NCBI GenBank assembly: GCA_019113985.1
Contig: DXGJ01000046.1
Coordinates: 1-44,992 of the forward strand
DNA length: 44,992 nt
Source of the DNA: Candidatus Levilactobacillus faecigallinarum
GTDB lineage: Bacteria > Bacillota > Bacilli > Lactobacillales > Lactobacillaceae
Reading direction: 5' to 3'
Each line of letters begins with the position of its first letter. The stretch's first letter is position 1. Both the position numbers and the translations under genes were made by a program. Under the pieces are notes generated by a model. That model saw only the letters and a list, made by a program, of their open reading frames with translations, was not told where the DNA came from and ran no database searches. Below, one piece after another: positions 6,563-14,858 of this stretch.

Positions 6563-7267
6563 GTGAGTGGATTTATTGGTGAATTTTTTGGCACCCTGAT
6601 TCTGATGGTCCTGGGGGCCGGAACCGGGGCCAGTGTAAACTTGAAACGCACTTATGGGACCGGCAGTAACTGGACCATGGTCTGTATTGCTTGGGGATTA
6701 GCGGTGACCATGGGTGTGTATGTCGCGGGGGCGCTAGGTTCCGACGGCCATTTGAACCCGGCCGTAACACTAGGCTTTGCGACGTTTGGCTTTTTTCCGT
6801 GGGCACAGGTCTTCCCTTATCTTTTGGGGCAATTCCTAGGCGCGTTCGTGGGGGCGGCCATTGTGATGGTTCAGTTTTACCCGCACTTTAAGGAAACCAA
6901 GAATCCGGCGGAGAATTCCGTGGGAATCTTTGCAACGCGGCCCGCGATTCAGAGCCCACTCTTTAATTTCTTGTCGGAAGTTATCGCGACTTGGACATTT
7001 ATTTTTATCCTCTTGAACCTGGGCGACTTTACCCAAGGCTTAAAGCCCTTTATCGTGGGGACCGTGATTGCGGTAGTCGGAATGGCGCTGGGAACCACCA
7101 CCGGTTTCGCCCTGAATCCGGCCCGAGACTGGGGCCCTCGGCTGGCCTACACGCTTCTACCGGTCCCAAACCGGGGGAATGCTGAATGGTCCTACGCCTG
7201 GGTGCCGATGTGTGGGCCCATCGTGGGTGGCCTGCTAGCGGCGGGGTTACAGGTGATTTTAAAGTAA
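6563..7267 (+). CDS. glpF: Glycerol uptake facilitator (MIP/aquaglyceroporin)
   Basis: A 234-residue integral membrane channel with about six transmembrane helices and the two half-helix signature loops HLNPAVTLG and ALNPARDWGPR. The Asp after the second NPA-Arg motif is typical of glycerol-conducting members rather than strict water channels. It allows passive uptake of glycerol and small polyols, and in lactobacilli some homologues also pass lactic acid or dihydroxyacetone. The GTG start has AAAGGAG about 12 bases upstream. It is monocistronic, under a cre site, with no glycerol kinase next to it, so its partner enzyme lies elsewhere. Confidence 0.93.
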   Translation: MSGFIGEFFGTLILMVLGAGTGASVNLKRTYGTGSNWTMVCIAWGLAVTMGVYVAGALGSDGHLNPAVTLGFATFGFFPWAQVFPYLLGQFLGAFVGAAIVMVQFYPHFKETKNPAENSVGIFATRPAIQSPLFNFLSEVIATWTFIFILLNLGDFTQGLKPFIVGTVIAVVGMALGTTTGFALNPARDWGPRLAYTLLPVPNRGNAEWSYAWVPMCGPIVGGLLAAGLQVILK

Positions 7268-7269
7268 CG

Positions 7270-7304
7270 AAAAAACGTACCGGCCATGGGGTCGGTACGT
7301 TTTT
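7270..7304. terminator. Bidirectional terminator between glpF and a phosphatase gene
   Basis: AAAAACGTACCG pairs with CGGTACGTTTTT between two converging genes. Confidence 0.85.
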
Positions 7305-7310
7305 GGTCGT

Positions 7311-7976
7311 CTAATGTTGATTGTACGCCAGGATGGTTGCCTGGCGGTCACCGCCGGAAGTTTCCTCGAGACGCAGGGTGGTCACGCTCCCGTTAACGGG
7401 ATAGCCATTCTCCGGGTGGAATTGGGGACCAAAGCGCAGGGCTAGAGTCCGAATGAACGTCCCGTGGGTGACGACTAAGAGTCGCTGACCATCTTGGTTA
7501 TCAGCAAGCAGTTGGGCCAGTGCTTGGTCGATTCGGGCGAAGAAGGTCGCCCCGTCTTCCGCAAAGTGCCGGGGGTCGGCGGCGTGCATCGCATCGCGAG
7601 CCGCGGTAAAGGAGCGTTGTTTGATGATGTCGGCCTGGTCGACACAGCCTAAGGGCCGGGCGATGGCCCCCCAGACCTCATCGTTGTCCGAGCCCTCGTA
7701 GGAGCCAAAGTAAACTTCTCGGAAGAGTGGCGAGGTCGTTGGTGCCGTATGGGGACCGTCGTTAGCCACGATGATATGGTTAGCCGTATCGATGGCGCGT
7801 TTTAGGTCGGACGCGTAATAGCGGTCGTAACGGACGGTTTGAAGTCGTTGTCCAGTCGCGTCGGCCATGGCGATGCCATCTGAAGTCAATGGGGAGTCGG
7901 CCCATCCTTGAAGTTTATTGAGGATGTTAAAGAGCGTTTGTCCGTGACGGACAAAGTCAATCGTAAGTGCTTTCAT
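7311..7976 (-). CDS. Histidine phosphatase family protein (phosphoglycerate mutase-like)
   Basis: A 221-residue soluble protein with the catalytic RHG motif at the start (DFVRHGQTLFN, phospho-accepting His about residue 11). The second Arg is in SDLKRAIDTA, the acid is around FREVYFGSYEG, and the distal His is in VVTHGTFIRT. The family includes cofactor-dependent phosphoglycerate mutases and broad phosphatases; GpmA-specific features are not evident, so a general sugar or nucleotide phosphatase is likelier. The start is preceded by AGGAGGACTT. It has its own promoter. A paralogue lies at 11120-11782. Confidence 0.88.
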   Translation of the reverse strand: MKALTIDFVRHGQTLFNILNKLQGWADSPLTSDGIAMADATGQRLQTVRYDRYYASDLKRAIDTANHIIVANDGPHTAPTTSPLFREVYFGSYEGSDNDEVWGAIARPLGCVDQADIIKQRSFTAARDAMHAADPRHFAEDGATFFARIDQALAQLLADNQDGQRLLVVTHGTFIRTLALRFGPQFHPENGYPVNGSVTTLRLEETSGGDRQATILAYNQH

Positions 7977-8011
7977 TTAAAAGTCCTCCTAAAATTCCTG
8001 ATGCTGATCAC

Positions 8012-8040
8012 ATTATACGCGCGTCGAATTCTTTTTTGAA
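8012..8040 (-). promoter_or_regulatory. Promoter of the histidine phosphatase gene
   Basis: On the minus strand, TTCAAA, 17 bases, then TATAAT, about 36 bases before the start codon. Confidence 0.6.
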
Positions 8041-8134
8041 TGGGTGACACCTGATAAACCAGCGGTAGATCAGGCGATTACGGGGGTGAATTTACAAATT
8101 TCACAAATTATGTAACTTTTTTTCGTCTTTTTTC

Positions 8135-8163
8135 TTGAAATCTGTAAATATTTTTCATATAAT
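8135..8163 (+). promoter_or_regulatory. Promoter of gnd
   Basis: TTGAAA (8135-8140), a 17-base AT-rich spacer and a consensus TATAAT (8158-8163) lie about 55 bases before the start codon. The surrounding AT-rich DNA could add an UP-like effect, consistent with strong expression. Confidence 0.75.
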
Positions 8164-8217
8164 AGGCTCTGTAAGTTACAAGACATTCATTTGACCATAG
8201 AAGGGAATTTGACAACA

Positions 8218-9120
8218 ATGAAAATTGGATTAGTTGGATTAGGTAAGATGGGGTTAAACTTGGCCCAAAACATGATGGATCACGGTAGTGAAGTTGTGGG
8301 CTTTGACTTGAACAAGGACTTTGTCGACCAAGCTGCTGGTTTCGGTGCCGAAGCTGCAACCTCGCTTGACGATCTGCTAAGCAAGTTACCATCACCAAAG
8401 GTTGTTTGGTTGATGTTACCCGCTGGTAAGCCAACGGAAATGACCATCGATAACTTGGTTAAGGTTTTAGACAAGGGCGACTACATCGTTGATGGTGGGA
8501 ACTCTTTCTGGAAGACTTCCGTTGCCGATGCTAAGAAGGCTGAAGCTGAAGGCATCAACTTCTTCGACTGTGGGACTTCTGGTGGTCAATCCGGTGCCCG
8601 GCATGATGGGAACTTCATGATTGGTGGGACGAGCAAGGAAGCTTTCGACGCTGCCTTGAAGCCTGTCTTTGAAGGCATCGCTCAAGAAAATGGTTACCTC
8701 TACACCGGTGCCGCTGGTTCTGGCCATTACTTAAAGATGGTCCACAACGGTGTTGAATACGGGATGATGGAAGCCATCGGTGAAGGTTTCGACGTTTTGG
8801 CCCACAGCCAATTCGACTACGATAACGAAGCCGTTGCCAAGTTATGGAACAACGGTTCAGTTGTTCGTTCATGGCTGATGGAATTATGTGAAGAAGCATT
8901 CGCTAAGGATGCTAACCTTGATGAAATCAAGGGGACGATGCACAGTTCTGGTGAAGGCAAGTGGACGCTGGAAGAAGCACTTGACCAACAAGTTGCAACG
9001 CCAGTTATCGGCCTTTCCCTGATGATGCGTTACCGTTCAATGGAAACTGATACCTTCACGGGTAAGGTTGTTTCCGCAATGCGTCATGGCTTCGGTGGTC
9101 ACGCCGTTGACAAGGCTTAA
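8218..9120 (+). CDS. gnd: 6-phosphogluconate dehydrogenase, decarboxylating (short, GntZ/YqeC-type)
   Basis: A 300-residue enzyme that oxidises 6-phosphogluconate to ribulose 5-phosphate with release of CO2. The Rossmann motif GLVGLGKMGLNLAQNM is at the N-terminus, the substrate-binding GTSGGQSGARHDG at about 122-134, and the catalytic helix with Lys in HYLKMVHNGVEYGM. The length matches the short form rather than the 470-residue type. The start is the ATG behind GAAGGG; an upstream in-frame TTG (8191) lacks a site. The strongly biased codon use suggests high expression, as expected if the pentose phosphate/phosphoketolase route carries the main carbon flux. Confidence 0.93.
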   Translation: MKIGLVGLGKMGLNLAQNMMDHGSEVVGFDLNKDFVDQAAGFGAEAATSLDDLLSKLPSPKVVWLMLPAGKPTEMTIDNLVKVLDKGDYIVDGGNSFWKTSVADAKKAEAEGINFFDCGTSGGQSGARHDGNFMIGGTSKEAFDAALKPVFEGIAQENGYLYTGAAGSGHYLKMVHNGVEYGMMEAIGEGFDVLAHSQFDYDNEAVAKLWNNGSVVRSWLMELCEEAFAKDANLDEIKGTMHSSGEGKWTLEEALDQQVATPVIGLSLMMRYRSMETDTFTGKVVSAMRHGFGGHAVDKA

Positions 9121-9128
9121 TAAAACAA

Positions 9129-9171
9129 ATAAAAACGCTAGTTGCCCAATGGGGGTGCTAGCGTTTTTTAT
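9129..9171 (+). terminator. Terminator after gnd
   Basis: AAAAACGCTAG pairs with CTAGCGTTTTTT. Confidence 0.85.
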
Positions 9172-9237
9172 TGGCTAAATAAGTGTACAAGTCACGAAGA
9201 TAGCGACATACTGAGAATATCTTATGAGAAAGCTGTG

Positions 9238-9801
9238 ATGTACATGTTAGCACATCAGGTAACGTCCCGAATTCAGTTGGCCGTTCCCCGGCCAGCGTTA
9301 GATGGACCAGATTTATTTGCACTATTGGCCAAAGAGCCTGATTATTACGCGCGCTATCTGCCGTGGGTGGCCCAAACGACCACGGCGGCAGACGAAGTGG
9401 CGTTCCTACAACAAACCAACCGGCACCTAGGTCAGGGGACGTCGTTGAACTTGGTGATCCTGGTTGCTGGCGTTACCGCCGGGATGATCAGCTGTAACCG
9501 CTTCGACCAGCTGAATCAGAGCGCCGACATTGGCTACTGGTTGGGACGGGCCTACCAGGGTCAGGGAATCATGACCACGGCGGTCAAAGGGCTGTGTGAC
9601 TTGGTCTTTAGCGACTATGCCGTGAACCGGTTGGTCATCCGGGCCGCCGTGGAGAATACCGCCAGTAACGCGGTCGCTCAACGTGCGGGGTTTCAACCGG
9701 AGGGGATTTTGCGTCAAAACGAAAAGCTCGCCGATGGGTTTCACGACGAGCAACAGTATAGCTATTTAAAAACGGACTGGTTAGCGGCTAAAGGTCTTTA
9801 G
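9238..9801 (+). CDS. GNAT acetyltransferase, RimJ/RimL-like
   Basis: About 187 residues with a complete GNAT fold. A substrate loop contains YYARYLPWV, then comes the IGYWLGRAYQGQGIMTTAVKGL block (Q/RGxGxG/A acetyl-CoA site), followed by NTASNAVAQRAGFQPEG and a C-terminal tyrosine-containing strand. RimJ/RimL/YdaF-type enzymes acetylate protein N-termini or small amines; the substrate here is unknown. A start at 9238 or 9244 is preferred because an upstream in-frame ATG (9142) lies inside the gnd terminator. The ribosome binding site is weak. Its 3' end overlaps the convergent downstream gene by 14 bases. Confidence 0.8.
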   Translation: MYMLAHQVTSRIQLAVPRPALDGPDLFALLAKEPDYYARYLPWVAQTTTAADEVAFLQQTNRHLGQGTSLNLVILVAGVTAGMISCNRFDQLNQSADIGYWLGRAYQGQGIMTTAVKGLCDLVFSDYAVNRLVIRAAVENTASNAVAQRAGFQPEGILRQNEKLADGFHDEQQYSYLKTDWLAAKGL

Positions 9802-10309
9802 CCAATAAGTAATCGGTCTGATCACTGCCCCCGATGGAGAAGGTGTGTTGGCCGACCTGGTGGAAGCCCTGTTTGGCATAAAAGCCCCGGGCATTATCAT
9901 TGTGTTCCCAGACGCCCAGCCACATACGGGTCTTGCCGGCATCGTGGGCGAGCTGTTCAGCTAATTGAATCAACTGCTTGCCTAGTCCCATCTTCTGGTA
10001 GGCGACCCGAACGTAAATCCGTTCGACCTCGAGGTTCTCTGGGCCCATTTCTTCGCTCTGGGCGTCGTCGACGTTAACCTTCAAGTAGCCGCAGACGTCG
10101 GCGTCCTGTTGGATGAAGAAAAATTGGGAGTGGGGATTGTTGAGTTCACGGGTTAGCTTGGGTGTGGCGTAAGCCCGGTCGAGGTAGTTCGCCAGGTCTT
10201 CAGGTGTGTTGGCGGCACCGAAAGTGGCGGCGAAGGTCTCGCGGCTAACGGCTTGTAGTGCTGGTAAATCAGTAATAGTTACGGGGTGAATCTGTAAGGT
10301 GTGGGTCAT
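9788..10309 (-). CDS. GNAT acetyltransferase, PaiA-like
   Basis: A 173-residue acetyltransferase with N-terminal ETFAATFG (common in PaiA-type polyamine acetyltransferases), a central EVERIYVRVAYQKMGLGKQL acetyl-CoA block and a C-terminal LGVWEHNDNARGFYAKQGF. PaiA-like enzymes acetylate polyamines; other small-molecule targets are possible. AGGAGG lies 8 bases before the ATG. It is the second gene of an operon with the upstream MarR-family regulator (gap 18 bases), suggesting that regulator controls it. Confidence 0.87.
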   Translation of the reverse strand: MTHTLQIHPVTITDLPALQAVSRETFAATFGAANTPEDLANYLDRAYATPKLTRELNNPHSQFFFIQQDADVCGYLKVNVDDAQSEEMGPENLEVERIYVRVAYQKMGLGKQLIQLAEQLAHDAGKTRMWLGVWEHNDNARGFYAKQGFHQVGQHTFSIGGSDQTDYLLAKDL

Positions 10310-10327
10310 CAGGTGTCCTCCTAAAGT

Positions 10328-10780
10328 TTAATAATCACGCTGGGCGCCGCGTTTAACGCGGTCCCAGTCGGCCGTCACGTTAAGTCGGGCCTTGTAGAGT
10401 AGGGTGTTCAACTGTTGAATCTCTGCAGGGGTCATCCCCGTCAGGGCTGTGCGATCGGAATAGGCCTCTTCGGCCACGATTCGTTGGTAGATTAACCGGG
10501 CCTTTTCGGTCGGGTAGAGCCGGCGAATCTTTTTATTTTCGGTGTCGGGACGTTTCTCGACGAATTGGTGGTCGACCAGCCGTTGAACCGCACGAATCAC
10601 GGTGGTCCGGTCGACCATGACCAACCGGCTGAGCTGTTCCTGGATAATGCCGGGGTGCTCGCAGATGCGGACCAAGTAGAGGTACTGGCCCTTGGTCAGG
10701 TCGTATTGTTGAAACTCGACGTTACTGATGGAGTCGAGTGCGCGGGCAATCATGCCGATTTCGCGTAAGACGTGGTCCAT
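10328..10780 (-). CDS. MarR-family transcriptional regulator
   Basis: About 150 residues with a winged helix-turn-helix: LTKGQYLYLVRICEHPG, then the recognition region QLSRLVMVDRTTVIRAVQRLVD, and the wing KRPDTENKKIRRLYPTEKA. MarR proteins are dimeric repressors, often of their own operon, relieved by phenolic or oxidising ligands. The ATG at 10780 is chosen: AGGAAAGG lies 9 bases away, whereas the in-frame ATG at 10789 abuts the site and a longer frame to 10834 overlaps the promoter. It is followed within the same transcript by the PaiA-like gene. A TGTAAA-N17-TATACT promoter lies just upstream on the minus strand. Confidence 0.88.
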   Translation of the reverse strand: MDHVLREIGMIARALDSISNVEFQQYDLTKGQYLYLVRICEHPGIIQEQLSRLVMVDRTTVIRAVQRLVDHQFVEKRPDTENKKIRRLYPTEKARLIYQRIVAEEAYSDRTALTGMTPAEIQQLNTLLYKARLNVTADWDRVKRGAQRDY

Positions 10781-10859
10781 GGTGGTCATCCTTTCCTGAG
10801 AATAGAAATTAGTATAGCACGAATTATGTTGCATTTACAGCAAAAAAATAAAAACATTT

Positions 10860-10899
10860 AAAAATGCCAACGGCCGATAGGGCGCCGTTGGCATTTTTA
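10860..10899 (-). terminator. Terminator after the PspC gene
   Basis: AAAAATGCCAACGGC pairs with GCCGTTGGCATTTTT. It also separates the transcript from the marR promoter downstream. Confidence 0.85.
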
Positions 10900-10910
10900 A
10901 TGACCGATGG

Positions 10911-11096
10911 TTATTCGGGATTGCCCATAATCATCCAAAGAACCAGGTAGGCAATCAGTCCGGTGAACATCGATGCAATGGTGATAACGATGAACAAGAC
11001 TCGAGCAATCGTGACGTTCCAGTCAAAGTGTTGGGAGAGGCCGCCGAGAACGCCGGCGATGACCCGATCACTTGCGGAACGGTGAATGTCTTTCAT
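10911..11096 (-). CDS. PspC-domain membrane protein
   Basis: A 61-residue protein that is essentially a single PspC domain: an N-terminal SASDRVIAGVLGGLSQHFDW motif, then one transmembrane helix (about 32-56) and a short tail. Stand-alone PspC proteins are common in lactobacilli and are associated with envelope stress; the partner PspA is not seen here. GAGAGGAGG lies 7 bases ahead of the ATG. It is the second gene after the histidine phosphatase (gap 23 bases) and is probably co-transcribed with it. Confidence 0.88.
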   Translation of the reverse strand: MKDIHRSASDRVIAGVLGGLSQHFDWNVTIARVLFIVITIASMFTGLIAYLVLWMIMGNPE

Positions 11097-11119
11097 AACG
11101 TTTCCTCCTCTCGGAAAAG

Positions 11120-11782
11120 CTAGGATTGAAAATCAACCTTGTTGAAGAAGTCAACGTGAATATCGTTGTCAGTGATCTCTAGCTTGGTGATACTGCCGTT
11201 GATGGTAGCGATGCCCTCATCCAGCTCGGGGGCGTAGCGGTCAACGATGGAACGGATGGTCATCCCGTGCGAGACCACCAGGACCTGGTCGCCATCCTTG
11301 GAATTGGCTCGGAGCTTATCGAAGCCGCGGTCGAGACGATCCCAGAACATGGCGTTGCTTTCGGCCTCGCCATAGAGGTCGGCCTGGTGGATCAGGTCGC
11401 GGGCCTTCTCCAACCCGTAGGTCTTGAGGACGTCGGACTCGGAGGTCAGCTTGACCTGGGCACCCACGAACTGCCACATTTGATTGAGGTCGTTACCTTC
11501 GAAGTAGCCGTGGCACTGTTCCCGAAACTCGGGGTATTGGTAGCTAACGATGTTCATGTTTTCGGGATTTTGGCGCAGAGCGAGGTGCGCGGTTTCAATG
11601 GCCCGACCAGAGTCACTACTATACGCTGCGGTAAAGGGGATGTTTTTGAGTTGTTCACCGGCCCGCTTAGCGTCGGCCCGGCCCTTTTCAGTCAGGGGGG
11701 AATCGATCCAGCCCTGAACCTTGTTATAGTGGTTTAACATGGTTTGCCCATGACGAACGAAATATGCGGTAATCTTTTTCAT
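11120..11782 (-). CDS. Histidine phosphatase family protein
   Basis: A 220-residue protein with the RHG motif (YFVRHGQTMLN), SGRAIETA, the acid-containing FREQCHGYFEGN and VVSHGMTIRS. It aligns along its length with the paralogue at 7311-7976 (both contain a KVQGW/KLQGW-x-DSPLT segment). A phosphatase on a phosphorylated metabolite is likely; the substrate is unknown. The ATG at 11782 with GAGGAG about 10 bases upstream is preferred to an in-frame TTG at 11803 that sits ahead of that site. Confidence 0.88.
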   Translation of the reverse strand: MKKITAYFVRHGQTMLNHYNKVQGWIDSPLTEKGRADAKRAGEQLKNIPFTAAYSSDSGRAIETAHLALRQNPENMNIVSYQYPEFREQCHGYFEGNDLNQMWQFVGAQVKLTSESDVLKTYGLEKARDLIHQADLYGEAESNAMFWDRLDRGFDKLRANSKDGDQVLVVSHGMTIRSIVDRYAPELDEGIATINGSITKLEITDNDIHVDFFNKVDFQS

Positions 11783-11879
11783 TTTTGCGAGACTCCTCTT
11801 CAATCGACTTGGTTACGCTTTTAGTATAGCAATCATCGCGGGAGAACGCGACCGTTTTGGCTGGTCCGGCCAGATATTT

Positions 11880-11893
11880 TGTAAGCGTTAACG
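11880..11893. promoter_or_regulatory. cre-like site upstream of the PPK2 gene
   Basis: TGTAAGCGTTAACG matches the cre consensus at all but the last position. It lies about 30 bases upstream of an extended -10 (TGGTATGAA, 11920-11928). CcpA control of the polyphosphate kinase is therefore plausible but unproven. Confidence 0.5.
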
Positions 11894-11949
11894 CGTTCCG
11901 GTTGCCTAGAAAAATGTTATGGTATGAATAGACAAACTAGGAGATGGTA

Positions 11950-12810
11950 ATGATGGATGCAATTATCACACGTTACACGGGTGAAGCCCCAATGGACTTA
12001 GCGCAGTGGCCGACGCGGGTCGATGCGACTGCTGTTCCGGCAGTGGACTTGACCGTCCTCCATGACCTGCAACGGCGTCTGTACGCAGAGAAGCAGACGG
12101 GGGTCATCATCATTTTGCAAGGAATCGATACGGCGGGGAAGGATGGCTTGATTCGGCACGTGTTCAGTGGTTTTAATCCGGCCGGGACCAGTGTGGTTAG
12201 CTTTAAGCAGCCCACCAGTGTGGATCTGCAGCACGACTTCCTGTGGCGCATCAATCAGGCTTTGCCGGCGCGAGGGGAGATTCGTATTTTTAACCGTTCC
12301 CAGTATGAAGACGTGCTGGTGTGCCGGGTCCACCCAGAAATCCTATTGGGCCAGAACTTGCCCAACATTCATCAGGTGGCGGACGTCAACGAACGTTTCT
12401 TTAAGCAACGGTACCATGATCTCCGCCATTATGAGACCTATCTGCGTCACCAGGGATTTGCCGTCTACAAGTTTTTCTTGAACCTCTCCCAGGACGAACA
12501 GACCCATCGGTTGGAGCGCCGGCTGGCCCGTCCCGAGAAGAACTGGAAGTTTTCGACCAGTGACTTGAAGGAACGTCAGTACTGGGCCGACTATCAAAAG
12601 GCCTACACCCAGATGCTGACCAACACGGCGACCGAAAAGAGTCCTTGGTACGTGATCCCCGCCGACGATAAACCCACCGCCCGGAATTTGGTCGCGGCCG
12701 TTTTGACTCAACAACTGCGACAGTTGAACCCACAGTACCCACAGGTCACGACCGACGAGCAACAGAAATTACAGGAGTTGCTCAAGGAACTACGTAAGGG
12801 TAAAATCTAA
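11950..12810 (+). CDS. Polyphosphate kinase 2 family protein
   Basis: About 286 residues. PPK2 enzymes transfer phosphate between polyphosphate and nucleotides (GDP/ADP or AMP/NMP). The Walker A-like loop ILQGIDTAGKDG (about 51-62), FNRSQYEDVL with conserved Arg/Asp, and the lid/helical part rich in Arg (RLERRLARPEKNWKF) are all present. A single domain of this size fits class I or III PPK2; which nucleotide is used cannot be decided. AGGAG is 6 bases before the ATG at 11950 and 9 before the ATG at 11953. No exopolyphosphatase or PPK1 gene is adjacent. Confidence 0.88.
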   Translation: MMDAIITRYTGEAPMDLAQWPTRVDATAVPAVDLTVLHDLQRRLYAEKQTGVIIILQGIDTAGKDGLIRHVFSGFNPAGTSVVSFKQPTSVDLQHDFLWRINQALPARGEIRIFNRSQYEDVLVCRVHPEILLGQNLPNIHQVADVNERFFKQRYHDLRHYETYLRHQGFAVYKFFLNLSQDEQTHRLERRLARPEKNWKFSTSDLKERQYWADYQKAYTQMLTNTATEKSPWYVIPADDKPTARNLVAAVLTQQLRQLNPQYPQVTTDEQQKLQELLKELRKGKI

Positions 12811-12963
12811 TCATTTGTAGGTAACAATAAGCTAAAGACTAGGAACAAAATCGACGATGGCGAGAGCTTATTTGGTATATACAATATCTATATCTTGCCG
12901 TTCACTAAAAAAACTGGTACGGTTACCTCTATAAGATTTTCGCAGACAAAGGAGACTAAGCAG

Positions 12964-14133
12964 ATGACCGTAGCAGTTGGAATTGATCGACTGGGCTTCT
13001 ACACGCCTAGCTTGTATTTAGAGATGACGGATTTGGCGGAGGCTCGCGGGGATGACCCGGCAAAGTACCATATTGGAATTGGTCAGGACAAGCAGGCGGT
13101 GATTCCGCCGACGCAAGATGTTGTGACCATGGCGGCCAACGCGGCCGAGCAGATTCTGACTGCGGAGAATCGTCAGGCCATCAAGATGGTTCTATTCGGG
13201 ACCGAATCTGGTGTCGATAATTCGAAGGCGACCGCGGTCTACCTGGCACACTTGTTACAGTTGCCCGCAGATACGCGCGCAATCGAAATTAAGCAAGCCT
13301 GCTATGGTGCGACGGCGGGACTCCAATTGGCGGCCGATTACGTTCGGAGTCATCCAACGGCCCAGGTCCTGGTGATTGGCTCAGATATTGCCCGGTACGG
13401 GCTCCGGTCCGCTGGTGAAGTCACCCAGGGTGGCGGGGCCGTTGCCATGCTGGTGACGGCTGACCCGCAGATTTTAGTGCTGGACGCCGAGAGTAGCTAT
13501 CATACGGAAGATGTGATGGATTTTTGGCGGCCACTTGGTCGGACCGAAGCCTTAGTGGATGGCAAGTATTCGACCAACGTTTACCTTGACTTCTTTAAAA
13601 CGGTTTGGCGGACCTACCAGCAGCAGACTGACCGAGCCATTGCGGATTTCGCAGCGCTGGCCTTCCACATCCCCTTCACGAAGATGGGCTTGAAGGCCCT
13701 GCGGCAAGTGTTACCCGAAGCCACGCCGGAACAGCAAGAAACGTTGCAGGCGGCGTTTGAGGCTAGTCAGCGGGATAACCGGCAGGTCGGTAATCTCTAC
13801 ACCGGGTCGTTGTACCTGAGTCTGCTGTCCTTGCTCCGGCACGGTGATCTGGTGGCAGGGGACCGCATCGGGTGCTTCAGCTACGGTTCCGGTGCCGAGG
13901 GTGAATTCTACAGTGGCGTGCTTCAGCCCAATTACCGACAGGGCTTCGATGACGCCGCGCTCACAGCCCTATTGGCCAATCGGCGCGCCGTGAGCGTGGC
14001 CGAGTACGAGGCCCTGTACACCCAACGGCTGGACCTTCAGGGCGCGGATCGCCAGTTAGCGGTCGGGACCGATTCGGCGGCCTATTATCTTGCTGGTCGA
14101 CAGCATCAACAACGGCAGTATCGTCACCGTTAA
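12964..14133 (+). CDS. mvaS: Hydroxymethylglutaryl-CoA synthase
   Basis: A 389-residue thiolase-fold enzyme that condenses acetyl-CoA with acetoacetyl-CoA to HMG-CoA, an early step of the mevalonate route to isopentenyl diphosphate. The nucleophilic Cys is residue 113 in KQACYGATAGLQ, the catalytic His is in FHIPFTKMG, and a Glu lies in the N-terminal third. AAAGGAG precedes the ATG; an upstream extension to 12895 has no binding site. It stands alone; HMG-CoA reductase and the mevalonate kinases are not in this window. Its isoprenoid product ultimately feeds UppS, encoded at 27755. Confidence 0.95.
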   Translation: MTVAVGIDRLGFYTPSLYLEMTDLAEARGDDPAKYHIGIGQDKQAVIPPTQDVVTMAANAAEQILTAENRQAIKMVLFGTESGVDNSKATAVYLAHLLQLPADTRAIEIKQACYGATAGLQLAADYVRSHPTAQVLVIGSDIARYGLRSAGEVTQGGGAVAMLVTADPQILVLDAESSYHTEDVMDFWRPLGRTEALVDGKYSTNVYLDFFKTVWRTYQQQTDRAIADFAALAFHIPFTKMGLKALRQVLPEATPEQQETLQAAFEASQRDNRQVGNLYTGSLYLSLLSLLRHGDLVAGDRIGCFSYGSGAEGEFYSGVLQPNYRQGFDDAALTALLANRRAVSVAEYEALYTQRLDLQGADRQLAVGTDSAAYYLAGRQHQQRQYRHR

Positions 14134-14151
14134 CCTAAATAGATCATCTAA

Positions 14152-14196
14152 AGCGGGCGCCTCCTAAACCAAGCCATGATTTAGGGGACGCCCGTT
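14152..14196. other. Long stem-loop between mvaS and the deoxyribosyltransferase gene
   Basis: Arms of about 19 bases (14153-14171 with about 14177-14195) pair with only a few mismatches, containing GGGCG and CCTAAA blocks. Unlike the other terminators here it has no run of T on either strand. It may be a weak terminator or an mRNA 3'-stabilising structure. Confidence 0.5.
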
Positions 14197-14362
14197 GGTT
14201 GAGAGTACCAGTCGTTTGACGATTTAATAAAAAAACGTTTCTGCTACTTATTATAAATGGAATTAAAGCGAATTCACGAATATTATTCAAAAAGTAGTCG
14301 CCAAAAGTTAATTTTTTCGCTATAATGTTTTCAGACAGAGAGAAAAGAGAAATGAGGAGATT

Positions 14363-14806
14363 ATGGTGACCAATATTTACCTAGCAGGACCCTTTTTTGA
14401 CGATGAGCAACTCGAACGGATTGGCCGGGTTGAGAAGGCGTTGGACGCGAATCCCCAAGTGGGCCGGGTCTTTAGCCCCCGCCTAAACGAAATTCGTGAC
14501 TTAGAGATGGGGACCCCCAAGTGGGCCACCGAGACCTTCCAGATGGACGTTCAGGAAATTGATAAGGCCGATGTCATTGTGGCCATGATCGACTTTGTGG
14601 ATGACCAAGTCGACTCCGGGACTGCTTTTGAAATTGGCTATGCCTTCCATAGCAAGAAGCCCCTGGTGATTCTTCACGAAAAATCCGCTACAGTGAATCT
14701 GATGATCGCTGAAAGCTTGCGTTCTTATCTGGTAAAGGCAGAAGACTTGGCAACTTATGACTTCTCAACGTTACCGGTGAGCCGCTACGAGGGTGAAGTT
14801 ATTTAA
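14363..14806 (+). CDS. Nucleoside 2-deoxyribosyltransferase
   Basis: A 147-residue cytosolic enzyme typical of lactobacilli that exchanges the base of 2'-deoxyribonucleosides during purine/pyrimidine salvage. It has the YLAGPFF opening, RVFSPRL, the conserved ADVIVAMIDF strand and the DSGTAFEIGYA active site, with the nucleophilic Glu at about residue 90. GAGGAG precedes the ATG; a GTG one codon later is also possible. A TATAAT -10 lies near 14319, with a poor -35. Whether it is type I or II (purine-only or mixed) is not decided here. Confidence 0.92.
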   Translation: MVTNIYLAGPFFDDEQLERIGRVEKALDANPQVGRVFSPRLNEIRDLEMGTPKWATETFQMDVQEIDKADVIVAMIDFVDDQVDSGTAFEIGYAFHSKKPLVILHEKSATVNLMIAESLRSYLVKAEDLATYDFSTLPVSRYEGEVI

Positions 14807-14818
14807 AGCTCCGCAAAC

Positions 14819-14855
14819 AAAAAGCGCTCTAGCCAATTGGTTAGAACGCTTTTTA
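14819..14855. terminator. Bidirectional terminator between the deoxyribosyltransferase gene and lexA
   Basis: AAAAAGCGCTCTAGCC pairs with GGTTAGAACGCTTTTT between the converging genes. Confidence 0.85.
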
Positions 14856-14858
14856 AGG

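Noticed and set aside
9142-9237. N-terminal extension of the RimJ/RimL-like acetyltransferase
   Set aside because: It lies within the gnd terminator hairpin and has no ribosome binding site.
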